Shown one piece after another: positions 25,986 through 36,338 of a stretch of DNA of 64,000 bases. The notes below the pieces were generated by a model that made no database searches, had not been told where the DNA came from, and worked only from the letters and a program-made list of their open reading frames with translations. This DNA comes from Chloroflexota bacterium (GTDB taxonomy: Bacteria; Chloroflexota; Anaerolineae; Aggregatilineales; Phototrophicaceae). The stretch lies in contig JAPOWK010000114.1 of NCBI GenBank assembly GCA_026707665.1, positions 62,001 through 126,000 of the forward strand, read 5' to 3'. Numbering within the stretch: position 1 is the stretch's first letter; each line of letters opens with the position of its first letter. Made by a program: the position numbers and the translations under genes.

Positions 25986-26321
25986 TCAGCGCGCCGTCCG
26001 CAACGCTTCCCGCGCCACGTCCAGCCCATACAGCGCGCGATCGCGCATGACTTGTTCTATTACATGCCAGCCCTTGTCGTCATCCAAAGCATCCGCCAAT
26101 GCAACGGCGGCGTCAAAGTCAGCTTGCGCGCGCTCGTGTTCTCCCCGTTCCAGATTCAACTCGCCGCGCAGCACTAGAGCGTTAAGGTCATCGGGCGCTT
26201 CGTCGATCACCCGGCTCAATTCGCGATAGCGTTGGTAAAACGCTCGATTGCGTTCCAAGGGCGACTGGAATAGCCGGCTGACCAATTCGCCAACGATGCC
26301 ACGTCTGTCGACCACCTTCAT
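25986..26321 (-). CDS. Small TPR-like protein inside the nuo operon
   Basis: This 111-residue soluble protein lies between nuoF (23 bases) and nuoG (29 bases), where no standard complex I gene belongs. The centre (about 35-90) reads as tetratricopeptide helices, for example ALVLRGELNLERGEHERAQA. It has no Cys motif and no membrane segment. Co-transcription suggests an assembly factor or accessory subunit of the NADH-oxidising module, but this is inferred from position only. Confidence 0.75.
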   Translation of the reverse strand: MKVVDRRGIVGELVSRLFQSPLERNRAFYQRYRELSRVIDEAPDDLNALVLRGELNLERGEHERAQADFDAAVALADALDDDKGWHVIEQVMRDRALYGLDVAREALRTAR

Positions 26322-26344
26322 ATCATCTGGACTCCGAGGGCCGA

Positions 26345-27595
26345 CTAGGTTTGCACATGCTGCGCGAAGTCGTCGGGGAAATGACGAATCGTGTGGATGA
26401 TCGGGTTGGCGGCGAAATCACCCAAGGCGCAAAGCGTCGTGCCCGCCATATTCTCCGCCACATCGGCGATGCGCTTGACGTCATCGGGCGAGCCGCGCCC
26501 ATCCAAAATCCGATCAATCACCTTGTCCAGCCAATAGGTTCCCTCGCGGCAAGGCGTGCACTTGCCACAGCTCTCGTGCGCAAAAAACTTGGTGACTTTC
26601 GACGCCACCCAGGTCATATCAACCGTTTCGTCCATGACGATGATCGATGCCGAACCAATGATGGTGCCGATATTGGCGCAGTCTTCGTAGCTCATCGGCG
26701 TATCCAGCACTTCATCGGTCAAAGGCACGATCGGTCCCGAACCGCCCGATGGCAACATCGCTTTGAATGGGCGATCCTCGTACAGCGGACCGCCGGCATG
26801 ATCATAAAGCAGTTCGCGAAATGTCGTGCCCATCGGCAATTCATAATTGTCCGGGCGCTTCACATGTCCACTGACACAGTAGATTTTGTTTCCCGTGCTC
26901 TGCTCGGTACCGATTGCCTTAAAAGCATCGGCTCCTTCGCTCAATATGAAGGGAACGTTGGCCAGGGTCTCGACGTTGTTGACGACGGTCGCTTCCTTAT
27001 ATAGGCCACCGCCCTTCTGCGCCGGGAACGGGGGGCGCACGCGCGGCTGCCCCAGATAACCTTCGAGGCTGTTGAGCAGCGCGCTCTCTTCGCCACAGAT
27101 ATAAGCGCCGGCGCCGAGGTGGGTGTAGACCTCGCAGTCATAGCCGGAGCCCATGATATTCTCGCCAACGTAACCCTTCGCGCGCAACGCTTCAATGCAT
27201 TCGTCGAGCTGATCGCCGATATCCCAGAACTCGCCGCGCAGATAAATGTAGATCGCTTTCGCCTGTATCGCGTATGCGCAAATTAGCGAACCCTCAATCA
27301 ATTGATATGGATTCTCCTCCATGATCTCGCGATCTTTGAAGGTGCCGGTCTCGCTTTCGTCGGCGTTTACCGTGACGTATTTGACCGGCTCATGCTGGGG
27401 GATGAAGCTCCATTTGACGCCCGTTGGAAAGCCGGCGCCGCCGCGGCCGCGCAAGCCCGATGCCTTGACGACATCAATGACTTCGGCAGGCGTCATCGCC
27501 AGCGCCTTCTTCATGCCGACGAAGCCGCCATGCCCTTCATAGACATCCAGCTGCTTGATGTTATCGATATCGCGCCCGCGCAAGAGAATGTGCAT
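26345..27595 (-). CDS. nuoF: NADH-quinone oxidoreductase subunit F
   Basis: The 416-residue flavoprotein binds NADH and FMN and one [4Fe-4S] cluster. Visible are the nucleotide-binding GLRGRGGAGFPTG, the NADH-site GAGAYICGEESALLNSLEG, and the cluster ligands CGKCTPCREGT plus the later Cys in TTLCALGDF. The open frame extends to a TTG at 27619, but the ATG at 27595 starts the conserved sequence. It lies 30 bases after nuoE. Confidence 0.95.
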   Translation of the reverse strand: MHILLRGRDIDNIKQLDVYEGHGGFVGMKKALAMTPAEVIDVVKASGLRGRGGAGFPTGVKWSFIPQHEPVKYVTVNADESETGTFKDREIMEENPYQLIEGSLICAYAIQAKAIYIYLRGEFWDIGDQLDECIEALRAKGYVGENIMGSGYDCEVYTHLGAGAYICGEESALLNSLEGYLGQPRVRPPFPAQKGGGLYKEATVVNNVETLANVPFILSEGADAFKAIGTEQSTGNKIYCVSGHVKRPDNYELPMGTTFRELLYDHAGGPLYEDRPFKAMLPSGGSGPIVPLTDEVLDTPMSYEDCANIGTIIGSASIIVMDETVDMTWVASKVTKFFAHESCGKCTPCREGTYWLDKVIDRILDGRGSPDDVKRIADVAENMAGTTLCALGDFAANPIIHTIRHFPDDFAQHVQT

Positions 27596-27625
27596 AGTCG
27601 CTCTTGTTTCCTGATTCAAACCCGT

Positions 27626-28132
27626 TCAGCCGCGCCCATTTGCTGCCTGAGCCGCTTCCAAGCGCCACTTCGCCAGCAGTTCGCGCATTTTGTCTTGATC
27701 GAGATTTTCCACATAGCGGAAATTGCATTGCAGCATCGGCGCCTTGTCGCAAGCGGCCAGACACATGACATGCTCGACGGTGAACAACCCATCTTTGGTC
27801 GTGCCGCCCTCTTCCACTCCCAATTCCTCTTTCAACCAGGCGTGGAATTCATCGGCGCCCTTGAGCGCACAAGGCAGGTCGGTACAGACTTGCAGCCAAT
27901 ACTTGCCTTTGGGCTGCTCGGAATACATGGTGTAGAAGCCGGCGATCGACTTCACCTGGGTGGGATCGAGATTGAGAATCTGCGCCACCTCGCTGATGCC
28001 TTCGGGATTCACCCAGCCGTATTCTTCCTGCGCGATGAATAACAGCGGCATCACCGCCGAACGTTTGGTTTCGTACTTAGCCAGGTGATGATCAATGCGT
28101 TCCGCGTATTTTGGATTGCCGATGATCGCCAT
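27626..28132 (-). CDS. nuoE: NADH-quinone oxidoreductase subunit E
   Basis: This 168-residue thioredoxin-fold subunit holds one [2Fe-2S] cluster and partners NuoF. Ligands are in CTDLPCAL and CLAACDKAP. The helical N-terminal domain is complete. I prefer the ATG at 28132, preceded by AAGGA at a 9-base spacing, over the in-frame TTG at 28171, which has none. Confidence 0.94.
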   Translation of the reverse strand: MAIIGNPKYAERIDHHLAKYETKRSAVMPLLFIAQEEYGWVNPEGISEVAQILNLDPTQVKSIAGFYTMYSEQPKGKYWLQVCTDLPCALKGADEFHAWLKEELGVEEGGTTKDGLFTVEHVMCLAACDKAPMLQCNFRYVENLDQDKMRELLAKWRLEAAQAANGRG

Positions 28133-28226
28133 GCACTGCTTTCCTTCGTAAACAGATTCCCTGCGCTGCAATGGGAATCTATTCTTCAGTCTATGCTCAT
28201 TGGCGCCAGCGATTTACAAACGCCGT

Positions 28227-29495
28227 TTAACGATCGCAATCGCCGAGCACGATGTCGACGCTGCCGATGATCGCCACCATGTCCGCCAAAAGATAACCCT
28301 TCGAAACAACCGGCAGCGCGCTGATATGAATGAATGACGGCGTCTTGAAATGCACGCGCCGCGGCTTGTTGGCGCCCGTCCCATGGATATAGCAGCCGAT
28401 CTCGCCGCGCGGGCTTTCGATGGCGTTGTAGATCTCTTCATCCGGCGCGTCATAGCCGTAGGTCCAAAGCTTGAAGTGATGAATCACCGCTTCCATGCTC
28501 TGCCCCAATTCGCTGCGTAGCGGCGGGCAGTATTTGTTGTTCTGCGATCGATAAGGACCCTTGACCGTCTCGAGCCGCGCCACCGCTTGATTGAGGATCT
28601 TCATGCTTTCGCGGAATTCATGAATCCGAATCAGGTAGCGATCGTAGACATCGCCATGCTCGCCCAGCGGCACGTTGAAATCGTAGGTCTCGTAGCCACA
28701 GTATGGCTGCGCCTTGCGCAAGTCCCAGTTGACGCCACTGCCGCGGAGCGCCGGACCGGTCATTCCGTAGGCCAAGGCAACATCGGGCTCAATGACGCCG
28801 ACGCCCTGCGCGCGATCCTTCCAGATCGGGTTCTTCGTCAACAAGGCTTCATAGTCATCGACCTTGTAAGGGAAATCGTTGAGGAATTGCTTGATCGTCG
28901 GCAGAAAATCATCCGGCACATCGCGCCAGACGCCGCCGGGTCGAATATAGCTGCTCATCATGCGCTGGCCCGAGAGCATCTCGAACATGCCAAGAATCCG
29001 CTCGCGCTCACGGAAAGCGTAAAGCAAGACGCTCATTGCGCCCATGTCGATGGCGTGCGTACCCAGCCAGACCAGGTGGCTCGCGCAGCGCGCCAGCTCC
29101 AGGCAGACGACGCGGATGATCTGCCCGCGCTCAGGCACGTCCAGATCGAGCAGCTTCTCCACCGCCGCGGCGTAGGCCATATTGTTGGACATGGGCGAGA
29201 GATAATCCATGCGATCCGTCAGCGGCAGCGCCTTTTCGTAACTCTTGTCCTCGAGGGATTTCTCGATGCCGGTGTGCAGAAAACCAATATCCGGCAGGCA
29301 ACTGACGATTTGCTCGCCATCCAACTCCAGCAGAAGACGCAATACGCCGTGCGTGCTGGGATGATGCGGACCCATATTGAGCAGCATCGTTTCGCCGGTG
29401 ATCGCCCGTTCCGAGACCAAACCGCGCAACTGATCGAGGCTGCCTTCCCAGCGGCGCTGTTCTTCAATGGATTGCGTCTGCTCTGCAACTGCCAT
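28227..29495 (-). CDS. nuoD: NADH-quinone oxidoreductase subunit D
   Basis: The 422-residue subunit is related to the large subunit of NiFe hydrogenases and helps form the quinone site. The conserved MGPHHPSTHGVLR with the quinone-contact His residues is near residue 40, and the C-terminal DIVLGDCDR end is typical. It is a separate gene, not a NuoCD fusion. It starts 14 bases after nuoC. Confidence 0.96.
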   Translation of the reverse strand: MAVAEQTQSIEEQRRWEGSLDQLRGLVSERAITGETMLLNMGPHHPSTHGVLRLLLELDGEQIVSCLPDIGFLHTGIEKSLEDKSYEKALPLTDRMDYLSPMSNNMAYAAAVEKLLDLDVPERGQIIRVVCLELARCASHLVWLGTHAIDMGAMSVLLYAFRERERILGMFEMLSGQRMMSSYIRPGGVWRDVPDDFLPTIKQFLNDFPYKVDDYEALLTKNPIWKDRAQGVGVIEPDVALAYGMTGPALRGSGVNWDLRKAQPYCGYETYDFNVPLGEHGDVYDRYLIRIHEFRESMKILNQAVARLETVKGPYRSQNNKYCPPLRSELGQSMEAVIHHFKLWTYGYDAPDEEIYNAIESPRGEIGCYIHGTGANKPRRVHFKTPSFIHISALPVVSKGYLLADMVAIIGSVDIVLGDCDR

Positions 29496-29509
29496 AGCGA
29501 CCTCGGATG

Positions 29510-30079
29510 CTAGTCCCTGGCGAAGGGCTTGTGCTGATGAATCTCATCGACATTGAAGGAAAAGGCGACCGTCTCCTTGCCCAGCGGGTAGTCGCGCCGA
29601 TGCGGATGACCATACCAATCTTCCGGCATCAGCAAGCGCCGCTGGTCCGCATGCCCTTCAAAGACGATGCCCATCATATCGGCGATCTCTCGCTCCAGCC
29701 AATTGGCGGCGGGCCACACCACGGTCGCGGTCGGCAAGCGCGGATCCTCTTCCGCCGCGAAGGCCTTCACCCGCAGCCGCCGATTGTAGAGCATCGACAA
29801 GATGTGATAAGAGACGCCGAAACGCTCCGGCCGATAGTCGCTTTCTTCGCCGTCAAACGACTCGCCGTAATCGTCAGGGAAATAATCCACGGCGCTGACA
29901 TCGGACAGCATGTTGTAGACCAAACCGGACGTGACGCGCAGGAAGTCCAGCACTTCGGCCGTTCTCTGGGCATCAACGACGAGAGTCGTTTCGCCGCGGA
30001 ATTCCTTCACATGTAGCAGCGCCTCGCCAAAGGCTTCTCGCAAAGCGCTGACCGGGTCTCTCGCCGCCGGGATTTCCAT
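29510..30079 (-). CDS. nuoC: NADH-quinone oxidoreductase subunit C
   Basis: The 189-residue (30-kDa type) subunit contains the family signature in ANWLEREIADMMGIVFEGH followed by LLMPEDWYGHPHRRDYPLG. It has no cofactor and is structural in the peripheral arm. The gene sits between nuoB (43 bases) and nuoD (14 bases). Confidence 0.95.
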   Translation of the reverse strand: MEIPAARDPVSALREAFGEALLHVKEFRGETTLVVDAQRTAEVLDFLRVTSGLVYNMLSDVSAVDYFPDDYGESFDGEESDYRPERFGVSYHILSMLYNRRLRVKAFAAEEDPRLPTATVVWPAANWLEREIADMMGIVFEGHADQRRLLMPEDWYGHPHRRDYPLGKETVAFSFNVDEIHQHKPFARD

Positions 30080-30122
30080 TCGCTAGTCGCCACCCATTGT
30101 CAACGTATTAGTGAAAACCTGA

Positions 30123-30605
30123 TCAAGCCCAATCGGCAATCCGCTCGCCCTTGACCTTCTCGTGCAGGGTCAAGATGCCATGCAGCAGTTGTTCCGGGCG
30201 CGGCGGGCAGCCGGCGACATAGACATCCACCGGGATGATTTCGTCCACACCCTGTACGATCGCATAATTGTTGTATACGCCGCCGCAGGAGGCACAATCG
30301 CCCATCGAGATGACCCACTTCGGTTCCGCCATTTGATCATAGAGCTGCCGTACAACCGGCGCCATCTTGCGCGTCAAGCGGCCCGATACTATCAGAAGGT
30401 CAGCCTGCCGCGGCGTGGCGCGATTCAGCTCCATGCCAAATCGCGACAAATCGTAGCTCGACGCCTGTGAACTCATATACTCGATCGCGCAGCAAGCCAG
30501 CCCAAACAGCAGCGGCCACATCGCGCCGGTGCGCGCATGGTTGACGGCTTGTTCGACGGTGGTTGTCACGATGCCGAGGTTTCCCAGCTTTGAGCTTACT
30601 CCCAT
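30123..30605 (-). CDS. nuoB: NADH-quinone oxidoreductase subunit B
   Basis: The 160-residue subunit carries cluster N2, the last one before quinone. The adjacent Cys pair is in [11 protein letters not shown] (38-39), with further ligands in GDCASCGG and AGCPPRPE. The open frame runs back to 30716, but that part is out-of-phase nuoA. The ATG at 30605 has AAGGTGG six bases upstream and begins the conserved protein, overlapping the nuoA end by 10 bases. Confidence 0.95.
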   Translation of the reverse strand: MGVSSKLGNLGIVTTTVEQAVNHARTGAMWPLLFGLACCAIEYMSSQASSYDLSRFGMELNRATPRQADLLIVSGRLTRKMAPVVRQLYDQMAEPKWVISMGDCASCGGVYNNYAIVQGVDEIIPVDVYVAGCPPRPEQLLHGILTLHEKVKGERIADWA

Positions 30606-30958
30606 TCCAAACCACCTTTCTTCCATTCGTAAACGAAGCCGACGATCAGGATCACGGTGAATACCGCCATCACCGCCAGCCCGTAAATGCCGAGGTCCCG
30701 CATCGAAACCGCCCAAGGCAAGAAGAATATCACCTCAATGTCGAAAATAATGAAAAGAACAGCGACCAAATAAAACTTGACCGGCAAACGGCGCGTCGCC
30801 GGTCCAATCGGTTTCATGCCGCTTTCGTACGGAACCGATTTGCGATAGGTCGGCCGGTGAGGACCCATCACGCGAGAGATGTTGGAGATGATCAGCGCCA
30901 AGATGACGGAGATGACCAGCAAGGCGGTGACGGGACCAAATTCCAGGACGGTCGGCAT
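30596..30958 (-). CDS. nuoA: NADH-quinone oxidoreductase subunit A
   Basis: This 120-residue subunit has three membrane helices and the conserved acidic loop YESGMKPIG between helices 1 and 2. [15 protein letters not shown] is the usual helix-2 signature with its buried Asp and Glu. It is the first gene of the operon. Confidence 0.95.
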   Translation of the reverse strand: MPTVLEFGPVTALLVISVILALIISNISRVMGPHRPTYRKSVPYESGMKPIGPATRRLPVKFYLVAVLFIIFDIEVIFFLPWAVSMRDLGIYGLAVMAVFTVILIVGFVYEWKKGGLEWE

Positions 30959-31009
30959 TGGGCTCCAAGCATTTGTGCTTTTTGGAACAAATCAGACAAC
31001 AGTGAGATT

Positions 31010-31037
31010 AGCATACAACAACGGCAAAATCAAGCAA
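31010..31037 (-). promoter_or_regulatory. Candidate nuo promoter
   Basis: On the minus strand TTGCTT (31032-31037) and TATGCT (31010-31015) are spaced by 16 bases, about 50 bases before the nuoA ATG. Both hexamers have two mismatches, so this is tentative. Confidence 0.25.
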
Positions 31038-31160
31038 GGCATAGCCTGGTTTCTTTCTGCCCTTAACCATTTGGGTTTTTCTGCCTTTCCCGCAGGCTAA
31101 GCCCGTGTGTGCCGCCGGCTGAATGGGGACAATTAAGGCATTTGCCGATTCAAATCGCGG

Positions 31161-31195
31161 GCAAACAAAAGGGATACATCAAGTTGATGTATCCC
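31161..31195 (-). terminator. Intrinsic terminator of rpoB
   Basis: GGGATACATCAA and TTGATGTATCCC form a perfect inverted repeat at 31171-31195 (about ten stem pairs around a short loop). On the minus strand it is followed by TTTTGTTTG. It lies about 30 bases after the rpoB stop, so rpoB transcription probably ends before nuoA. Confidence 0.8.
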
Positions 31196-31226
31196 CAAGC
31201 TCGTGTCGAAAGAGAAGGAGTAACAA

Positions 31227-34200
31227 CTACCCCGTCCCCAAGCCCAGCAAGCCCGTCTCCGGCTGCGGCTTGCGGGACTGTTCGTCGTACTTGCCGAATC
31301 GGATCACATCGCCGGAGCCGGTGATCGCTTCCACCGACAAGCCCAGGCTCTGCAATTCCTTGACCAGCACGCGGAAGCTGGTGGGGATGCCCGGTTCTTC
31401 AATCGGCTCGCCCTTGACGATGCTCTCGTAGGTCTTGACGCGCCCCTGCACATCGTCGGATTTCACCGTCAGCATCTCTTGCAAGATATTGGCGGCGCCA
31501 TAAGCCTCCAGCGCCCAAACCTCCATCTCGCCGAAGCGCTGACCGCCAAATTGCGCCTTGCCGCCCAGCGGCTGCTGCGTGACCAGACTGTAAGGTCCAG
31601 TCGAGCGGGCGTGCGCCTTGTCCTCGACCAGATGCGCCAGCTTCAGCATATGCACATAACCAACAGCGACATGGCGATCAAAGGGTTCGCCCGTTCGACC
31701 GTCATACAATGTCTGCTTGCCATAATGCGGCACCGGAATCCCGGTTTCGAACATGACGCGGTTGGCGATTTCAAACAGCTCGCGCCGGGTCAGGTCCGCT
31801 GCAAGCTCAATTTCATCCGCGGTATGCTGCTGTATCCACAAGCGAATTGAGGCATCGACGGCGCTGGCGTCGCGATTGTCACGCTCTTCAATCGAAAGCG
31901 GACTATTGTCATATACCATCACCGCTTCCGGGTCGTAGCCGAATTCGCGCAGCATCTCGGCGACGGCAACGCGTCTGACATAAATCTCGTCGCGCTCAAA
32001 GATAATGGCTTGGTTGTCGTACAGCCCCGTTGCGCTCACACGATCAACCAGATAAGCGCAAATGACGTGCATGTCGTCGTCGAAGTCTTCGGGCGCGATG
32101 CCGGCGCCCGCTGCCAGACGCTCATGGTTTTCCCAGGCGCGCTCGGTCGTCAGCTTCCAAGCCCAATCGATCATCCAGGCTCGTCCGAGTTCCGCTTGAA
32201 TCTCCTGCTCCTGGACGCCATCAAAGACCGGTGTGATCGCGCGGAAGCCCAAACGGTCGGCCGCCCAGCCCAAGTGCAGCTCGAGGATTTGACCGATATT
32301 CATCCGGCTGGGAACACCGAGGGGATTGAGAATAATCTCAACCGGGATACCACCGTCAATATACGGCATGTCTTCCACAGTGACGATCTTGGAAATGACG
32401 CCCTTGTTTCCATGTCGGCCCGCCATCTTGTCGCCAACGGTCAGCTTGCGGCGCTGCGCCACGCTCACGCGAACCATCTTCTCCACGCCGGCGGAAAGAT
32501 CCGGGTGTTCATCGCGGGTGAAGACTTTGACATCGATGACTTTGCCGCGATCGCCATGAGGCAGGCGCAGTGACGAATCCTTCACCTCGCGCGCCTGCTC
32601 GCCGAAGATCGCGCGCAGCAGCTTCTCCTCCGGCGATAATTCCTTCTCGCCCTTGGGCGTGATCTTGCCGACCAAGATATCGTTGGGTCCGACCTCGGCG
32701 CCAATGCGCACGATGCCGTGCTCATCCAGGTCTTTGAGCGCGTCTTCGCCGACATTGGGGATATCATAGGTGATTTCTTCCGGACCCAGCTTGGTGTCGC
32801 GCGCTTCAATCTCATGCTTCTCGATGTGAATGCTGGTGAATTTGTCCGACCGCAGCATATCCTCGCTGACGAGAAGCGCGTCCTCATAATTGCCGCCATC
32901 CCAGGACAAGAAGCAGGTCAACACATCATGACCGAGCGCCAGCTGACCATCGTAGGTGGACGAGCTATCGGCGATGACATCTCCCGGCTTGATCACGTCG
33001 CCCTTGCGCACCAGCGGGCGCTGATCGATGCAGGTCGATTGATTCGAGCGCTCATACTTCCGCAGATGGAAAGTTTTCTCCTCGCCGTCGCTCGTGCGGA
33101 CGATGACGCGATGCCCTTGCACGCTGGTGACCTCGGCCTCAATATCGGAGACCAGCACCTGCCCGCTGTTGAACGCCGCCTGGCTTTCCATGCCGGTGCT
33201 CACGACGGACACGTCCGGCGATATCAGCGGTACCGCCTGCGTCTGCATATTCGAACCCATCAGGGCGCGGTTGGCCGCGTCATGCGACAAGAATGGGATC
33301 AGCGCGGCGCTAATGCCGACGATTTGGCGCGGGGCGATATCCATATAATCGATGCGCTGGGGCGGCACCGACAGGAAGCCTTGGTCAAATCTCGCAGAAA
33401 CGCGATTGGACAGGAATTGACTCAGCTCATCCAGGCGCGCGTTCGCCTGCGCGATAATGAACTTGTCCTCATTATCGGCCGACAGGTATTCGATTTCATG
33501 AGTGGCAAAGGGCACAACCGGAACTTCGCCGATCTTGGTGCGCTTCAGCCTGGTCACCAGTTTCTTGTCGATGACGGTACCTTCTTTGATGATGACTTTG
33601 CCGCGGGAATTCTCGATGTCATCACGGAGAACGCGACCGATCAACGCAGGATCGTCTACCGCCATCGCGCTAACAACTTTCCGATATGGCGTCTCGATAA
33701 AGCCGAGCTCGTTGACCCGCGCGTAAGTCGCCAAGCGCCCAATCAAACCGATGTTGGGACCTTCCGGCGTCTCAATCGGGCAGATGCGGCCATAGTGACT
33801 GTGGTGCACATCGCGCACATCGAAGCCGGCGCGCTCCCGCCGCAGGCCGCCCGGACCCAAAGCCGACAGGGTACGTTTGTGCCGCAGTTCCGAGAGCGGA
33901 TTGGTCTGCTCCATGAACTGCGAAAGCTGCGACGAACCAAAGAATTCGCGCACCGCCGCCACAATCGGGCGGATGTTCACCAGCGACACCGGCGTCAACT
34001 GCTCGGCTTCGCGGATTGACATGCGTTCCTTGACCACGCGCTCCATCCGCCGCAAACCGATGCGCAGCTTGTTGCCGATCAACTCGCCTACGGTCTTGAC
34101 GCGGCGGTTGCCGAGATGATCGATATCATCGCGGGTGCGCTGACCGTTGTTGATGAGGATCATCTGCTCGACCAATTTGACAATATCGGACTTGGTAATC

Positions 34201-35219
34201 GTCCGGTGGGACAAGTCGATCGCGTCGCCATGCCCAAGACGCTGATTCAGCTTGTACCGACCGACGCGCTCCAAATCGTAGCGACGCTGGTCGAAGAGCT
34301 GTCCCTCAAGGTATTCCTTCGCATTGTCCAGGGTCGGCGGGTCGCCCGGGCGCATGCGGCGATAAAACTCGATCAGCGCGACCTCCGCCAGCGTCTGCTT
34401 TTTCTTGACATCCCAGACCGGCTCATTCTTAAAGCAGCTCTCGATGTAGCGGTGCGTGTCGTCCTTGTCAACATCGGCGAAGAGTTCAAGGATTTCTTCA
34501 TCGTCGCCGGTCTTAACGGGAGACTGACGCGCGGGCAAGCCATCGTCCACCGCCGCCAGCGCGCGCAGCAAGACCGTCACTGGAATCGTCCGCTTGCGAT
34601 TGAACTTGATCGTGATGTAATCCGTCTTGCGCGTCTCGAATTCCATCCAGGCGCCACGGTCCGGGATTAGCTTGGCATTGGAAAGCAAGCGCCCGGTGGC
34701 GCGTTCTTCTTCCGCGTCAAAGTAGACGCCCGGCGAACGGATCAACTGGCTGACCACCACGCGTTCGGTGCCATTGATAATGAAGGTGCCCTTCTCGGTC
34801 ATGAGCGGGAATTCGCCCAGGAAAATATCCTGGCGGATAATCTCGTCGCCCTGCTCGTGATTGACCAGCGCAACCTCCACATAGAGCGGCGCCGCGTAAG
34901 ACATATCGCGCTCGATGCACTCTTCTTCATCGTACTTCGGCGCTTCAAAATAGGGCTTGAGGCCAAATTCCTGCGCCTGCGGATGATTGCCCGGGAAATA
35001 AAGGGACAGGTTGCTGTTGAAGCTTTGGATCGGATTGATTTCGTCGAATAGCTCCAGAATCTTGCCCTCGGTAATGAAGTTCTTTTCCTTGGGAAATTCC
35101 ACGGGTTTCCCGCCATTGAGGAAATCTTCAAACGATCTCAACTGAATGTCGATCAGAGACGGCAACTCCTGAATTTCCGGAGTACGAGCGTAATTCTTGA
35201 CATTATAATAGTGCTTCAA
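31227..35219 (-). CDS. rpoB: RNA polymerase subunit beta
   Basis: The 1330-residue catalytic subunit contains the fork/rifampicin region ending [15 protein letters not shown] (about 477), the active-site [14 protein letters not shown] (about 930) and the C-terminal clamp-anchoring [20 protein letters not shown] (about 1217). The start is a TTG, supported by a strong GAGGAG ribosome site about 8 bases upstream, with no better ATG. Unusually rpoC does not follow: the next minus-strand gene is nuoA, and a terminator intervenes. No rplJ/rplL genes precede it either. Confidence 0.97.
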   Translation of the reverse strand: MKHYYNVKNYARTPEIQELPSLIDIQLRSFEDFLNGGKPVEFPKEKNFITEGKILELFDEINPIQSFNSNLSLYFPGNHPQAQEFGLKPYFEAPKYDEEECIERDMSYAAPLYVEVALVNHEQGDEIIRQDIFLGEFPLMTEKGTFIINGTERVVVSQLIRSPGVYFDAEEERATGRLLSNAKLIPDRGAWMEFETRKTDYITIKFNRKRTIPVTVLLRALAAVDDGLPARQSPVKTGDDEEILELFADVDKDDTHRYIESCFKNEPVWDVKKKQTLAEVALIEFYRRMRPGDPPTLDNAKEYLEGQLFDQRRYDLERVGRYKLNQRLGHGDAIDLSHRTITKSDIVKLVEQMILINNGQRTRDDIDHLGNRRVKTVGELIGNKLRIGLRRMERVVKERMSIREAEQLTPVSLVNIRPIVAAVREFFGSSQLSQFMEQTNPLSELRHKRTLSALGPGGLRRERAGFDVRDVHHSHYGRICPIETPEGPNIGLIGRLATYARVNELGFIETPYRKVVSAMAVDDPALIGRVLRDDIENSRGKVIIKEGTVIDKKLVTRLKRTKIGEVPVVPFATHEIEYLSADNEDKFIIAQANARLDELSQFLSNRVSARFDQGFLSVPPQRIDYMDIAPRQIVGISAALIPFLSHDAANRALMGSNMQTQAVPLISPDVSVVSTGMESQAAFNSGQVLVSDIEAEVTSVQGHRVIVRTSDGEEKTFHLRKYERSNQSTCIDQRPLVRKGDVIKPGDVIADSSSTYDGQLALGHDVLTCFLSWDGGNYEDALLVSEDMLRSDKFTSIHIEKHEIEARDTKLGPEEITYDIPNVGEDALKDLDEHGIVRIGAEVGPNDILVGKITPKGEKELSPEEKLLRAIFGEQAREVKDSSLRLPHGDRGKVIDVKVFTRDEHPDLSAGVEKMVRVSVAQRRKLTVGDKMAGRHGNKGVISKIVTVEDMPYIDGGIPVEIILNPLGVPSRMNIGQILELHLGWAADRLGFRAITPVFDGVQEQEIQAELGRAWMIDWAWKLTTERAWENHERLAAGAGIAPEDFDDDMHVICAYLVDRVSATGLYDNQAIIFERDEIYVRRVAVAEMLREFGYDPEAVMVYDNSPLSIEERDNRDASAVDASIRLWIQQHTADEIELAADLTRRELFEIANRVMFETGIPVPHYGKQTLYDGRTGEPFDRHVAVGYVHMLKLAHLVEDKAHARSTGPYSLVTQQPLGGKAQFGGQRFGEMEVWALEAYGAANILQEMLTVKSDDVQGRVKTYESIVKGEPIEEPGIPTSFRVLVKELQSLGLSVEAITGSGDVIRFGKYDEQSRKPQPETGLLGLGTG

Positions 35220-35388
35220 GGCGCGGCTCCTCGGATGATAAGTGGACTGGGCGGAATGAGCGATTAGGCAAACAGGAAACAGCTACCGGGATAGTGCGAG
35301 CTTCCGCAGGCGCAGGACAAGGCGCGACCAATACGAACTGTACATGGAACCAGTTTTCATGCACCCGATAAATTGTGACGGCAAGAGG

Positions 35389-35404
35389 ACTGCAAGCTTG
35401 CAGT
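35389..35404. promoter_or_regulatory. Perfect 16-bp palindrome at the rpoB start region
   Basis: ACTGCAAGCTTGCAGT reads the same on both strands. It directly abuts the putative -10 box of rpoB on its downstream side, so it would cover the transcription start. It could be an operator or the base of a leader hairpin. Confidence 0.5.
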
Positions 35405-35431
35405 GTAATAGAATAACAAGGGTCTTGTCAA
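35405..35431 (-). promoter_or_regulatory. Candidate rpoB promoter
   Basis: On the minus strand a perfect TTGACA (35426-35431) is followed after 15 bases by TATTAC (35405-35410). The spacer is two bases short of ideal. The transcript would have a leader of about 180 bases; the 35220-35540 gap holds no other gene that I can see. Confidence 0.45.
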
Positions 35432-35540
35432 GACAAACCTATGATTCGACCGTTATTCGGAGTAGCGTAACTACAGTGTATCAAACTGTGCTGAAATTGC
35501 AAGAACTTTCTTCAGACGCCTACAAGAGACCAATCGCGAT

Positions 35541-36338
35541 ATGCATCAACACCAAACGCCCGATGTCAAAAGCCAGGTCCAGAAGCGATTCGGGGATGTC
35601 GCCGCCAATTACCGGGCGAGCAAAGTGCATGCCGCCGGTCCCGATCTGGATCGTATGATCGAGGCCACATCACTCGGCGAGGACGCGCGTGTGCTTGACG
35701 CCGGTTGCGGCGCCGGCCACACTGCGATGGCTTTCGCCGCCCTTGCTGACCAAGTCATCGCCTGTGACTTCACACCGGCCATGCTCCAGCAGGTCGAGAC
35801 GCTCTCCCGTGAACACGGGGTGCCCAATGTGCGCGCCCAGCTCGCCGATGTCGAGAACCTGCCATTCCCCAGCAACCACTTCGACCTGGTCGTGACCCGC
35901 TACAGCGCCCATCACTGGCCGTGTCCGGAACGGGCGCTATCCGAGTTTCGACGGTTGTTGAAGCCCGACGGCGGCTTGCTGATCAGCGATATCATGGCGC
36001 GCGAAGACTACGCCCAGGATACATTCTTGCAGACCATAGAGCTCCTTCGCGATCCATCGCACGTGCGCGACTACAAAATCTCCGAATGGCGGGCGCTGCT
36101 GGCGGCGGCCGGCTTCGCGTCCGACGTACTAATGACCTTCGATTTGACGCTGCATTTCGCTACCTGGACGCGCCGCATGAATACGCCGCGCCAGCATGCC
36201 GACATGATCAAGGCTCTCTTCAATGGCGCTTCGGACGATATCCGAGCCGCCTTCCAGGCGCCCGCCCGCTTGACAAGCGATGATTTCACATTCGTCATTC
36301 CCGGCGCCGTCATCCGCGGAGCAGCCTCCTCGCCTTAG
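35541..36338 (+). CDS. SAM-dependent methyltransferase (UbiE/class I type)
   Basis: The 265-residue cytoplasmic class I methyltransferase has motif I VLDAGCGAGHTAMAFA (about 51), an acidic end of strand 2 (ACDFTPAM) and the post-motif LKPDGGLLISDI. The fold suits small-molecule methylation as in UbiE-like proteins, but no pathway genes lie nearby and the acceptor is unknown. It is transcribed away from rpoB, and its stop overlaps the convergent ABC-F gene by 4 bases. Confidence 0.85.
   Translation: MHQHQTPDVKSQVQKRFGDVAANYRASKVHAAGPDLDRMIEATSLGEDARVLDAGCGAGHTAMAFAALADQVIACDFTPAMLQQVETLSREHGVPNVRAQLADVENLPFPSNHFDLVVTRYSAHHWPCPERALSEFRRLLKPDGGLLISDIMAREDYAQDTFLQTIELLRDPSHVRDYKISEWRALLAAAGFASDVLMTFDLTLHFATWTRRMNTPRQHADMIKALFNGASDDIRAAFQAPARLTSDDFTFVIPGAVIRGAASSP

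Noticed and set aside
30606..30716. N-terminal extension of nuoB
   Set aside because: It is out-of-frame nuoA sequence; the ribosome site AAGGTGG supports the start at 30605.
30962..30985. Hairpin AAGCA/TGCTT with T-run as a plus-strand terminator
   Set aside because: The stem is only 5 bp and no plus-strand gene ends there.
32718..34019. A 433-codon plus-strand open frame
   Set aside because: It is antisense to rpoB; no recognisable protein and no ribosome site.
35220..35540. Possible small gene or RNA in the rpoB-methyltransferase gap
   Set aside because: I found no convincing coding or tRNA-like pattern, only the promoter and palindrome described.
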